This document shows, in pieces, positions 1 to 7,677 of a stretch of DNA of 64,000 nt. The stretch is from Paracoccaceae bacterium. Its GTDB lineage: Bacteria; Pseudomonadota; Alphaproteobacteria; Rhodobacterales; Rhodobacteraceae. Location of the stretch: assembly GCA_017510335.1 (NCBI GenBank), contig JAFWNM010000032.1:1-64000 (forward strand), in the 5' to 3' direction. The notes under the pieces were generated by a model. The model ran no database searches and was not told the DNA's origin. It was given only the letters and a program-made list of their open reading frames with translations. The position numbers were made by a program, and so were the translations under genes. The first letter of the stretch is position 1. Each line of letters starts with the position of its first letter.

Positions 1-50
1 CTAGCGCCCCGTGCGCTGATCAGGCACTTTTTCCTGAAAACAGGCCAAAA

Positions 51-134
51 GGTATCAAACCCCGTGAAATGGCCCCTTCGCAAACCATTGAAAACCAAGC
101 ACAAAAAAATCAGCCGGTATCAAACCTGTTGAAA
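51..134. repeat. Three degenerate copies of CAAACC(n)GTTGAAA
   Basis: The leftmost 188 bp hold no gene. Three related 13-14 nt words lie at 56-69, 81-93 and 121-134; the first and third are each preceded by GGTAT. Similar words occur before the carboxypeptidase gene (about 24161-24173) and between the LysR gene and xdhA (32195-32207). Function is unknown; a binding site or chance are both possible. Confidence 0.35.
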
Positions 135-149
135 GCCGTCAGGTGCTGC

Positions 150-169
150 CGGGGGGCGGCCGCCCCCCG
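150..169. terminator. Perfect 20-nt GC palindrome after the peroxidase-related gene
   Basis: Positions 150-169 form an uninterrupted self-complementary sequence (CGGGGGGCGG and its complement) 19 bp beyond the stop of the minus-strand gene at 189. It could end the operon, but no T-run follows on the minus strand, so intrinsic termination is uncertain. Confidence 0.4.
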
Positions 170-188
170 TCCCCCTTCCCGGTCACAT

Positions 189-755
189 CTACCGCGCCAT
201 GGCATGATAATCGGGATTGGGCTCCATACCTGTGGCCGACGCCACCCTGTTGGACATCGAAAAGAACCCCACCACTGCGATAATGTCAAAAATATCGCGG
301 TCGGAAAACCCGTGCGCGCGCAGGGCGTGGCGGTCGCCCTCGCTCACCTTGGCGCTGGCCTCGGTGACCAAGGCCGCGAAATCCAGCATGGCACGCGTGC
401 GCGCGTCCAGTGGCGCGGCGCGGTAATTCATGACCATCGCTTCGCCCAGCGCGGGGTCGCCGGACAACTCGCGCACCGCCGCGCCATGGGCGACCTGACA
501 ATACCAGCAGCGGTTGATGGAAGACACCACCACGGCAATCATCTCGCGCTCCAGCTTGCTCAGCGCACTATCGCCCAGCATCAGGTCATTATACATGCCC
601 ACAAATGCGTCGAATTTCGTCACATCGAACAGATAGGCCCGCAAAACATTCGGCACCATGCCCAGCTTCTGCTCCGCAAGGTCCAGATATTTTTGCGTGC
701 GTTCGGGCAGCGGGTCTACAGCGGGCAGGTTCAGCTTTGTCACTTGCGTGGTCAT
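189..755 (-). CDS. Peroxidase-related protein of the AhpD/carboxymuconolactone decarboxylase fold
   Basis: This 188-residue protein matches the 'uncharacterized peroxidase-related enzyme' group of the AhpD-like superfamily. The CWYC pair with a following His (CQVAHG, about residues 84-90) is the thiol/proton-relay motif of AhpD-type alkylhydroperoxidases, which suggests a thiol-dependent peroxidase or reductase role in the cytoplasm. The substrate cannot be told. The start is fixed by a strong AGGAGG six bases upstream, lying inside the end of the neighbouring acetyltransferase gene, so the two are probably co-transcribed and translationally linked. It is the last gene of a minus-strand run that begins with an FMN reductase. 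Confidence 0.8.
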   Translation of the reverse strand: MTTQVTKLNLPAVDPLPERTQKYLDLAEQKLGMVPNVLRAYLFDVTKFDAFVGMYNDLMLGDSALSKLEREMIAVVVSSINRCWYCQVAHGAAVRELSGDPALGEAMVMNYRAAPLDARTRAMLDFAALVTEASAKVSEGDRHALRAHGFSDRDIFDIIAVVGFFSMSNRVASATGMEPNPDYHAMAR

Positions 756-756
756 G

Positions 757-1473
757 TCAGTCCTCCTTCTGACGATAGGAATACTGCACCATTACCTGCA
801 TGCCCAGTGCGTCATACAGCGCGCGCGCCGGTGCGTTTGCTTCGGTCACGGCCAGTGCCAGCCATTGTGCGCCCTGCCCCTGCGCCCAGAACGCGGCCCC
901 TTGCAAAATCATGCGTGCCACCCCCTTGCGGCGCAGCGCGGGGGCCACTTCGACAGCGTGCACCATCGCGATGCCGTCATGGACCGCGCAAAATGCCGCA
1001 CCCGCGGCACGGTCATGGCTGCGTGCAATCAAGCCCGCTTTTGGCCCGCGCGCCCGCGCCATGACCTGCACCCGTGCAGGTCCAATACCCCCGTCAGCCC
1101 ATATCCTTCGCATGATCGCCAGGGGCGGCCAGACCGGATACAGGCTTATGGCAGGGGGGTCTTTTGCAATGGCGGCGACCGGGGCTGCATAAATCACGCT
1201 GGGATCAACCCGGCCATAGCCACACGCAGCCAGCCGGTCTTGCAAAACTGTCTGCGTGTCGCGCAGCATGAACAGCGGCTTTTGGGACAGCGCGTGCATG
1301 GCCGCTTCTGCAACAGCGATATCTGCGCCTTCATCCTTTGTGGTGGCCGCGCTGACGCGCTTGCCACCGCCTGCACCGTCGCGGATGGTCCACTGCGCCG
1401 CACTGAAAACAGACTGCGCCGGCCATGTCCCTTCCAGCGCCGCGAACAGCGCGTCAGGGGCAGGCAGTGTCAC
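757..1473 (-). CDS. GNAT-family N-acetyltransferase
   Basis: A 238-residue protein with a C-terminal GNAT domain: the acetyl-CoA loop appears as RRKGVARMIL, followed by the usual 'N..A..LY..LGM' segment. The N-terminal half is poorly conserved. The frame is open further upstream, but the likely start is the GTG at 1473-1471, because it overlaps the TGA of the upstream CinA-type gene as GTGA and the longer version would run deep inside that gene. Substrate unknown. Part of a four-gene minus-strand group. Confidence 0.75.
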   Translation of the reverse strand: MTLPAPDALFAALEGTWPAQSVFSAAQWTIRDGAGGGKRVSAATTKDEGADIAVAEAAMHALSQKPLFMLRDTQTVLQDRLAACGYGRVDPSVIYAAPVAAIAKDPPAISLYPVWPPLAIMRRIWADGGIGPARVQVMARARGPKAGLIARSHDRAAGAAFCAVHDGIAMVHAVEVAPALRRKGVARMILQGAAFWAQGQGAQWLALAVTEANAPARALYDALGMQVMVQYSYRQKED

Positions 1474-2201
1474 GCAACGGCCTCCGGGAACAGTTCTGAC
1501 AGGCGCACCATGGCCGCATCGACCTGCGCGCGCGCCTGCCCGCGCACAACGACATTCGCCCCATACGCCCCGTCGCGCTGGAACGGGTAACACCCGATGG
1601 ACAAATCCGGGTATGCATCGGCCAGCGCGGACAGATCGGCGGCAATCTCGCCCTCGCCACGGTTGACGCACAAGGTCTGGCTGTATAGCGCCTGCCCCGA
1701 TGTCAGCAGCGGCAGCACCGACGCGACCATCGCCTGAAACACCGCCGGAACGCCCGCCATCACATGCACATTTTCCAGGGTAAACCCCGGGGCCGAAGAT
1801 ACGGGGTTGTCAATCAGGGTGGCCCCGTCGGGAATGCGCGCCATGCGCAGCCGTGCAGCGTTCAGTTCCAGCCCGGTGCGCTGGTAATGCGCGGCCAGAA
1901 TGGCGCGCGCGTCGTCGCGGATGTCAACATTCACCCCGAACGCGGCCGCCACGGCATCGGCGGTAATGTCATCATGCGTGGGACCAATGCCCCCTGACGT
2001 GAACACATGGTCATAGTCCACCCGCAGCGCATTCAGTGCCGCCACGATCTTGTCGTGCTTGTCCGACACAATCCGCACTTCAGCCAGATCAATGCCGCGC
2101 GTGCACAACTGACCGGCCAGATAATGCATATTCGCATCACGGGTGCGCCCCGACAGGATTTCATCACCGATGACCAGCATCGCGGCGGTGGGGTTCGACA
2201 T
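1470..2201 (-). CDS. CinA-type molybdopterin-binding domain protein
   Basis: A 243-residue protein holding only the MoaB/MogA-like (COG1058) domain of CinA: GDEILSGRT at residues 12-20 and GGIGPTHDD at 70-78. The C-terminal NMN deamidase domain of full-length CinA is absent, as is usual for this alphaproteobacterial form. In related proteins this domain binds molybdopterin-like or ADP-ribose-type nucleotides; the activity here is not established. The start MSNP is preferred over a 25-codon longer ORF because GGAG lies about ten bases upstream. It is followed by an overlapping GNAT gene. Confidence 0.8.
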   Translation of the reverse strand: MSNPTAAMLVIGDEILSGRTRDANMHYLAGQLCTRGIDLAEVRIVSDKHDKIVAALNALRVDYDHVFTSGGIGPTHDDITADAVAAAFGVNVDIRDDARAILAAHYQRTGLELNAARLRMARIPDGATLIDNPVSSAPGFTLENVHVMAGVPAVFQAMVASVLPLLTSGQALYSQTLCVNRGEGEIAADLSALADAYPDLSIGCYPFQRDGAYGANVVVRGQARAQVDAAMVRLSELFPEAVA

Positions 2202-2292
2202 TGGCAACTCCGATATATACAGGCGTGCATCTGGTATAGAAGCGCCGCGCGCGGGTTTCAAACCCTTGTCGCACAAACGCGCGGGCCTTTTG

Positions 2293-2838
2293 TCAGGCGC
2301 GGGTCAGTTTTGCCTCGTTGCGCAGCGCGCCCATCAGGTCGGACAGCAGGTTGACATAGCTTTCGGTCGTCAATGTGCCGTCTTCGCCGAAATGGTCCTT
2401 GGGGCTGGCCACCAGAACTTCCGGCCCCTGCAACAGGCGCGGGCGAAACGGCACCATCATCAGGCGCAGCGCGAATTGCGCCCGCTCCCCGCCCGCGCGA
2501 CCTGCCGCTGCCGACACAATCGCCACAGGCTTGCCTGCCCAGGGCGCGCCGCCACGGCTAATCCAGTCCAGCGCGTTTTTCAGCACACCGGACGGGGCTT
2601 TGTTATATTCGGGGCAGGCAATCACAATTGCATCGGCGGCCTTGATCTGGTCCTTCAGCCGGGTCACTTCGGGCGGAAGGCCCTGCGCCTCCAGGTCCTC
2701 ATCGAACAGGGGCAGGCGCAAATCCCCTTCGGTAAAGTCCGCGCCATCAAACAGGCGCGCAGCTTCCAGCAACAATTTGCGGTTAAAGGATTGCGCGCGC
2801 AGCGACCCGCACAGACCGACAAGTTTCAAATCCGACAT
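2293..2838 (-). CDS. NADPH-dependent FMN reductase family protein
   Basis: A 181-residue flavodoxin-like reductase. GSLRAQSFN at residues 11-19 matches the FMN phosphate loop (GSLRxxSxN), and PEYNKAPSGVLKNALDW from residue 76 is the second signature of the ArsH/ChrR/YieF-like NADPH:FMN reductase family. It should transfer electrons from NAD(P)H through FMN to quinones or other acceptors. AGGAGG stands six bases before the ATG. It is the first gene of the minus-strand group and is divergent from the thiamine-diphosphate enzyme gene at 2962. Confidence 0.88.
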   Translation of the reverse strand: MSDLKLVGLCGSLRAQSFNRKLLLEAARLFDGADFTEGDLRLPLFDEDLEAQGLPPEVTRLKDQIKAADAIVIACPEYNKAPSGVLKNALDWISRGGAPWAGKPVAIVSAAAGRAGGERAQFALRLMMVPFRPRLLQGPEVLVASPKDHFGEDGTLTTESYVNLLSDLMGALRNEAKLTRA

Positions 2839-2961
2839 GGAACCTCCTTCAAGGGTATGGGTTCATAGCTAGCGACAAACCGGCAAATGGCAATCATCGC
2901 GGTTGAACCTGGGGGAGCAATCTTCCAGACTGGCGCGGATTACAAGCAAAACGAGGCATTT

Positions 2962-4620
2962 ATGACCATGCGACATGGCGGGCAAATACTGGTGGACCAA
3001 CTGAAGGCGCAGGGCGTGCGCCGCGTATTTTCCGTTCCGGGGGAGAGTTTTCTGGCCGCGCTGGACGGTCTGCACGAATCGGGCATTGAAAATATCGTTT
3101 GCCGCCACGAAGGGGGCGCGGCCATGATGGCCGAAGCGCATGCCAAACTGACCGGCCAGCCCGGCGTTGTTTTTGTCACGCGCGGGCCGGGGGCCACGAA
3201 TGCATCCAGCGGGATTCATGTCGCCATGCAGGATTCCACGCCGCTGATCATGTTTGTGGGCCAGATCGACAACCGCCACCGCGACCGGGAGGCGTTTCAG
3301 GAAGTCAATTACCGCGAATTCTTCAAACCCATCGCCAAATGGGCCGCCGAGGTGGACCACACCGACCGCCTGCCCGAATATGTCAGCCGCGCCTTTCATC
3401 AGGCCAGTTCTGGCCGCCCCGGCCCTGTGGTGCTGGCATTGCCCGAAAACATCCTGTCGGCGCGCGCCGATGTGCCCGACCTGCCTGCCGCGGCACCCAC
3501 GCCACCTTCGGTGTGTTCCGAACAGATTGATGCCGTGCTGGACATGCTATGCACCGCCAAGCGCCCGCTGGTGATTGCAGGCGGGTCGGTCTGGTCCAGC
3601 GACACAGCGCATGCCCTTGCGCAATTTGCCGAGAATTTCGAGCTGCCGGTGTGCGCAACATTCCGGCGCATGGACCGGATCGACAACCGCCACCCCAATT
3701 ACGCAGGCGATCTGGCGGTGGGTATGAACCCGAAACTGGCGCAGCGCCTGCGCGATGCCGATTGCCTGCTGGTTCTGGGGTCTCGGCTGGGCGATATTGT
3801 GACAGGGGGGTATGACCTTGTCGACCCTGCCTGCCCGAACAAGACCATCATCCACATTCACCCCGATCCAAATGAACTGGGCCGCGTCTATCGCCCCGAT
3901 CTGGCGCTGGCGGCCCCTGCGGTGGATTTCATTGCCAAACTGGCAAAGCGCGATGCGCCCGCGCATGCGGACTGGGCCGACTGGACGCGCGCGGCGCATG
4001 CCGATTATCTGGATTGGGTCACCCCTGTTGAAACGCCGGGTGCGGTGAAACTGGAACAAATCATCCACACCCTGTCAGACCACCTGCCCGAAGATGCGAT
4101 TGTGACCAATGGCGCAGGCAATTACGCGGCCTTCTTGCACCGCTATTTGCGTGCGCGCGCCTTTCCGGGCCATCTGGCACCCACATCAGGGTCCATGGGC
4201 TACGGATTTCCCGCTGCAATTGCCGCGAAACTGGAACACCCTGAACGAACCGTGGTGTGTTTCGCAGGCGATGGCTGTTTTCAGATGACCCTGAACGAGA
4301 TGTCCACCGCCCGCCAGCATGGCGCGAATATCATCGTGATCCTGTGCAATAACGGTCAATACGGCACCATCCGCATGCATCAGGAAAAAACCTATCCCGG
4401 ACGGGTCAGCGGCACGGCGCTGTTCAACCCCGATTATGCGGCGCTGGCGGCAGCCTATGGCGGGCATGGCGCGCGGGTGGAACGCACGGAAGATTTCCTG
4501 CCCGCTTTTGACCGCGCGGTGGCGGCGGGGCGGCCTGCGATTGTGGAACTGGTGCTGGACCCCGACGCGTTGTCGCCATCACTGACTGTCGCGAAGGCGC
4601 AGGCACTTGCAGAGGTGTGA
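2962..4620 (+). CDS. Thiamine-diphosphate-dependent enzyme, acetolactate-synthase-like
   Basis: A 552-residue protein with the three-domain layout of the ThDP enzyme superfamily: an N-terminal pyrimidine-binding domain with the catalytic Glu (CRHEGGAA, Glu50), a central domain, and a C-terminal pyrophosphate domain with GDG near residue 436 and NN near 461. It resembles acetolactate synthase large subunits and related decarboxylases, but no small-subunit gene is adjacent, so a branched-chain biosynthetic role is not implied. The substrate could be pyruvate or another 2-oxo acid. The start at 2962 has GAGG seven bases upstream; an in-frame ATG at 2887 lacks such a site. Confidence 0.85.
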   Translation: MTMRHGGQILVDQLKAQGVRRVFSVPGESFLAALDGLHESGIENIVCRHEGGAAMMAEAHAKLTGQPGVVFVTRGPGATNASSGIHVAMQDSTPLIMFVGQIDNRHRDREAFQEVNYREFFKPIAKWAAEVDHTDRLPEYVSRAFHQASSGRPGPVVLALPENILSARADVPDLPAAAPTPPSVCSEQIDAVLDMLCTAKRPLVIAGGSVWSSDTAHALAQFAENFELPVCATFRRMDRIDNRHPNYAGDLAVGMNPKLAQRLRDADCLLVLGSRLGDIVTGGYDLVDPACPNKTIIHIHPDPNELGRVYRPDLALAAPAVDFIAKLAKRDAPAHADWADWTRAAHADYLDWVTPVETPGAVKLEQIIHTLSDHLPEDAIVTNGAGNYAAFLHRYLRARAFPGHLAPTSGSMGYGFPAAIAAKLEHPERTVVCFAGDGCFQMTLNEMSTARQHGANIIVILCNNGQYGTIRMHQEKTYPGRVSGTALFNPDYAALAAAYGGHGARVERTEDFLPAFDRAVAAGRPAIVELVLDPDALSPSLTVAKAQALAEV

Positions 4621-4635
4621 GCCTTGGCGAAGGGT

Positions 4636-4654
4636 GCGAGGGCGCTGCCCTCGC
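4636..4654. terminator. Hairpin between convergent genes, with Rhodobacterales-type downstream motif
   Basis: An 8-bp perfect stem (GCGAGGGC / GCCCTCGC) with a 3-nt loop lies between the convergent ThDP-enzyme and HAD genes. It is followed by GGGATATTTTTGCCAGAATG at 4661-4680, a word I recall as frequent in Rhodobacterales spacers. Probably a bidirectional transcription end. Confidence 0.5.
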
Positions 4655-4683
4655 GCTCCCGGGATATTTTTGCCAGAATGAAA

Positions 4684-5331
4684 TCAGATGCGCAGCAGGG
4701 CGGGCAGATCGGCCATGTTGTGAAAGACTGTCGCGCCATGGGCGGCAAGTCCCGCGCCGGTGTCATGGGGGGCATAGCCCATGCAAGCCATGCCCGCGCG
4801 CTGCGCCGCCAATGCGCCGGTCGGGCTGTCCTCAATGACGATGCAGCGCGCGGGCGCGATGTCAAAGGCGCGCGCAGCATGCAAAAACAGGTCCGGCGCA
4901 GGTTTTGGGGCGGGCACATCTTCGGCAGCATAGAGCCGCCCCGAAAGCCGGTTCCACAGTGCCTGATGCTGGCCGATGGTGATGGCCATTTTTGCATGCC
5001 GCCCGTTCGAGCCGACACAATAGGGGATTGCAGCGCTATCCAGCCGGTCAAGCACTGTTTCGATGCCTGCGATAAGGGGTGTACCCTGTTTGAGCCGCGC
5101 ATACAGGCGGTCATAGAACCCTTCGACCCAGTCGGGGGGCAGATCCGCGCCATGGCTGCGGGCCTTGGCGGCCACGCCTGACATGGTGGCACCGATGAAC
5201 ATATCCATTGCACGATCGAGCGGCAGGTCCAGCCCGCGCGCAGCCAGATCATCGCGCAGCATGTGCAATGTCGGCCCTTCGCTGTCAACAATGACGCCGT
5301 CGCAATCGAAAATTACCAGATCCGGTGTCAT
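4684..5331 (-). CDS. HAD-superfamily hydrolase, phosphoglycolate phosphatase/beta-phosphoglucomutase-like
   Basis: A 215-residue HAD subfamily I protein. The nucleophile motif FDCDGVIVDSEG starts at residue 8, with a helical cap after it, then the motif II Ser/Thr-type loop (GSNGR) and the acidic motif IV region VIEDSPTG near residue 165. It probably dephosphorylates a small sugar or organic phosphate, with the true substrate unknown. Its ATG overlaps the stop of rsmD by four bases (ATGA), so it is translated from the reductase-rsmD-HAD message. Confidence 0.85.
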   Translation of the reverse strand: MTPDLVIFDCDGVIVDSEGPTLHMLRDDLAARGLDLPLDRAMDMFIGATMSGVAAKARSHGADLPPDWVEGFYDRLYARLKQGTPLIAGIETVLDRLDSAAIPYCVGSNGRHAKMAITIGQHQALWNRLSGRLYAAEDVPAPKPAPDLFLHAARAFDIAPARCIVIEDSPTGALAAQRAGMACMGYAPHDTGAGLAAHGATVFHNMADLPALLRI

Positions 5332-5897
5332 GCCGTCCCCTGACGTGTTAGAAGTGTTACATGGGTGTCCCCATAGCGGCGCTGGTCCAGAAGGTGCAAG
5401 CCGGGGGGCGCGGGTTGGGGGGCGTTTTCTTCCCAGACGATCATGGCATCATCCGCCAGCCAGCCGCCAGCCAATGCCGAGGCCAGCGCCCGCGCGCCCA
5501 AGCCCTGACCATAGGGCGGGTCCAGAAACACCAGCGAAAAGGCCGGGCCGCGATTTTCGCCCAAGGCAGTGGCGTCGCGGCGAAACACCTTGGTGCAGCC
5601 CATGGCGCGCAGTTTTTCGATATTCTGGCGCAGCAACCCGCGCGCCATTGCGCCATCATCAATGAATGTGACATGCGCGGCCCCGCGCGACAACGCTTCC
5701 AGCCCCAGCGCGCCGGTGCCTGCAAACAGGTCCAGCACACGCGCATCTTGCAGCACATCGCCATAGCCGCCATTGACCAGCAGGTTGAAAATGGATTCGC
5801 GCACGCGGTCTGATGTGGGGCGCAAATGCGCCTGCGCGTCGCCGCTGCCCAGTTCGGCCAGTCTGGTGCCGCGGAAGCGCCCGCCAATCACCCTCAT
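5328..5897 (-). CDS. rsmD: 16S rRNA (guanine-966 N2)-methyltransferase RsmD
   Basis: A 189-residue class I methyltransferase. It opens with MRVIGGRFRG, shows the SAM-binding segment VLDLFAGTGALGLEALSRGA, and has the catalytic DPPYGQGL motif near residues 124-131, all typical of RsmD/YhhF, which methylates G966 of 16S rRNA in the 30S subunit. Length matches the family (about 185-200). It overlaps the genes on both sides by four bases, so expression depends on the upstream reductase gene's promoter. Confidence 0.93.
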   Translation of the reverse strand: MRVIGGRFRGTRLAELGSGDAQAHLRPTSDRVRESIFNLLVNGGYGDVLQDARVLDLFAGTGALGLEALSRGAAHVTFIDDGAMARGLLRQNIEKLRAMGCTKVFRRDATALGENRGPAFSLVFLDPPYGQGLGARALASALAGGWLADDAMIVWEENAPQPAPPGLHLLDQRRYGDTHVTLLTRQGTA

Positions 5898-7099
5898 TGC
5901 TGCAACAGGGATTTCAGGTCGGTGGCGGGGTCTGTCACCTGTGCGGGGTCGGGGCTGCGCCCTGCCGCAATTAGGCGTTTGGCCAGCATGAAGGCGCGCG
6001 GGTCGTTCAGGGCATCCACCGCCAGCAGCTTGTCGCCCGCGTAATACCAGTGGCTGCGCACCCCTGCTGCATCGCGCACCGCCACATGGTCATAGCCCAG
6101 ATTCAGCCCTGCGATTTGCAGCTTCAGATCATACTGGTCCGACCAGAACCACGGCATGGGGTCATACGCCAACCCGGCACCCAGCATGTTCTGGGCCACA
6201 AGTTCAGCCTGATCTATGGCGTTTTGCACCGATTCCAGCCGCAACCGCTGGCCGCGCCACGGAAAGGACGCGCAATCGCCTGCGGCCCATATGGTATGGT
6301 CGGACGTGCGGCCCTGTGCATCAACCGCGATCCCGTTTTCCAGATACAGACCAGCCGCTTCGGCAAGGGCGGTGTCGGGCAGCACGCCAATTCCTGCGAT
6401 CACGAAATCGGCGGGTAACACCTCATCTGTGGTCAGGCGCACGGCGGTCACGCGGTCCGCGCCTTCCAGTGCTGCCAGCCCGGTATTTTCCAGTATCCGC
6501 ACGCCGTGCGACAGGTGCAACGCGCGAATCGCATCTGATGTTTGGGGCGCTGCCACACGTTGCAAAATACGCGGGGCCATTTCCACAACGGTCACGTCCA
6601 GCCCGCGCTTGGCCGCCACGGCCGCCGCTTCCAGCCCGATATACCCGCCCCCGATGATGACAAGCTGGCGGCCCGCAACGAATTCCGGTGCCATCGCGTC
6701 GACATCTGCCAGGGTGCGCACAGTATGCACGCCCGCCAACGCCCCCCCCATTGCCGCAGGCAGGGTGCGCGGCACTGTGCCGGTTGTCAGCGCCAGCTGG
6801 TCATAGGCAAGAACCTGCCCCCCCACAGCAATGGTGCGCGCGGCGCGGTCAATCGCAGTCACCGGCGCACCCAGATGCAGGTCGATGTCATGCTCCGCAT
6901 AAAAACTGGCCGGGCGCAGGAACAGGCGTTCCAGCGCCATTTCACCCAGCAGATAGGCCTTGGACAAGGGCGGGCGTTGATAGGGCGGCACGGTTTCCTG
7001 CCCGATCAGGGAAATTTTGCCCGCGAACCCCGATGCGCGCAATTTTGCCACCAGTGATGCGCCCGCCTGTCCGGCACCTATGACCACTATTCTTTCCAT
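5894..7099 (-). CDS. FAD-dependent ferredoxin reductase (putidaredoxin/rhodocoxin reductase type)
   Basis: A 401-residue pyridine nucleotide-disulphide oxidoreductase. It has an N-terminal FAD Rossmann motif (VVIGAGQAGASLVAKLR), a second NAD(P)H-binding motif (IIGGGYIGLEAAAVA, about residue 150), the FAD-contacting WAAGDCAS, and a C-terminal reductase domain. This order fits reductases that pass electrons from NADH to a [2Fe-2S] ferredoxin serving oxygenases or P450s. No partner ferredoxin or oxygenase lies in this window. It heads the rsmD-HAD operon and is divergent from the peroxiredoxin gene, 86 bp away. Confidence 0.88.
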   Translation of the reverse strand: MERIVVIGAGQAGASLVAKLRASGFAGKISLIGQETVPPYQRPPLSKAYLLGEMALERLFLRPASFYAEHDIDLHLGAPVTAIDRAARTIAVGGQVLAYDQLALTTGTVPRTLPAAMGGALAGVHTVRTLADVDAMAPEFVAGRQLVIIGGGYIGLEAAAVAAKRGLDVTVVEMAPRILQRVAAPQTSDAIRALHLSHGVRILENTGLAALEGADRVTAVRLTTDEVLPADFVIAGIGVLPDTALAEAAGLYLENGIAVDAQGRTSDHTIWAAGDCASFPWRGQRLRLESVQNAIDQAELVAQNMLGAGLAYDPMPWFWSDQYDLKLQIAGLNLGYDHVAVRDAAGVRSHWYYAGDKLLAVDALNDPRAFMLAKRLIAAGRSPDPAQVTDPATDLKSLLQQ

Positions 7100-7185
7100 C
7101 TGCTGCCCCGCTGCCTCTGGCCTAATCTGTGTGTGACCCTATATCTTGGATAGTGGCAAACACAACAGAACGAGGAGCATATACA

Positions 7186-7674
7186 ATGGCAATCACCACA
7201 GGCGATACCCTGCCCGACGCAACATTCAGCCGTATCGGCGCAGAAGGGCCGGAACAGATTGACCTGTCCAGCCTGACCAAAGGGCGCAAGGTCGCAATTT
7301 TCGCGGTGCCGGGCGCATTTACGCCCACCTGCCATTCTGCGCATGTGCCCAGCTTCATCCGCACCAAGGACGATTTTGCCGCCAAAGGCGTGGATGAGAT
7401 CATTTGCATTGCGGTCAATGACCCCTTCGTGATGAAGGCGTGGGGCGAAGCCACGGGCGCAACAGAAGCGGGCCTGACCTTGCTGGCAGATGGCACAGGG
7501 GCCTTTACAAAAACCATCGGCATGGATTTCGACGCGCCACCTGTCGGGCTGATGGGCCGGTCCAAGCGCTATGCCATGCTGGTCGAGGATGGCAAGGTCA
7601 GCGTGCTGCATACCGAAGAAAGCCCCGGCACCTGCGACGTGTCCGGCGGCGAGGCGCTGTTGGCCGCGATCTGA
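7186..7674 (+). CDS. Peroxiredoxin, Prx5/AhpE-like redoxin family
   Basis: A 162-residue peroxiredoxin. PGAFTPTCHSAHVPSF carries the peroxidatic Cys (Cys49) in the Prx5-type context, and Cys150 in GTCDVSGGE could act as a resolving Cys. It should reduce hydrogen peroxide and organic peroxides in the cytosol with glutaredoxin or thioredoxin. The ATG at 7186 is preceded by GAGGAG nine bases upstream; an in-frame ATG at 7129 lacks a site. The next gene begins three bases after its stop. Confidence 0.92.
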   Translation: MAITTGDTLPDATFSRIGAEGPEQIDLSSLTKGRKVAIFAVPGAFTPTCHSAHVPSFIRTKDDFAAKGVDEIICIAVNDPFVMKAWGEATGATEAGLTLLADGTGAFTKTIGMDFDAPPVGLMGRSKRYAMLVEDGKVSVLHTEESPGTCDVSGGEALLAAI

Positions 7675-7677
7675 TCC

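Noticed and set aside
6216-6806. 196-codon Ser/Ala-rich plus-strand ORF in the ferredoxin reductase gene
   Set aside because: Low-complexity shadow of the FAD/NAD-binding coding sequence, without a start site.
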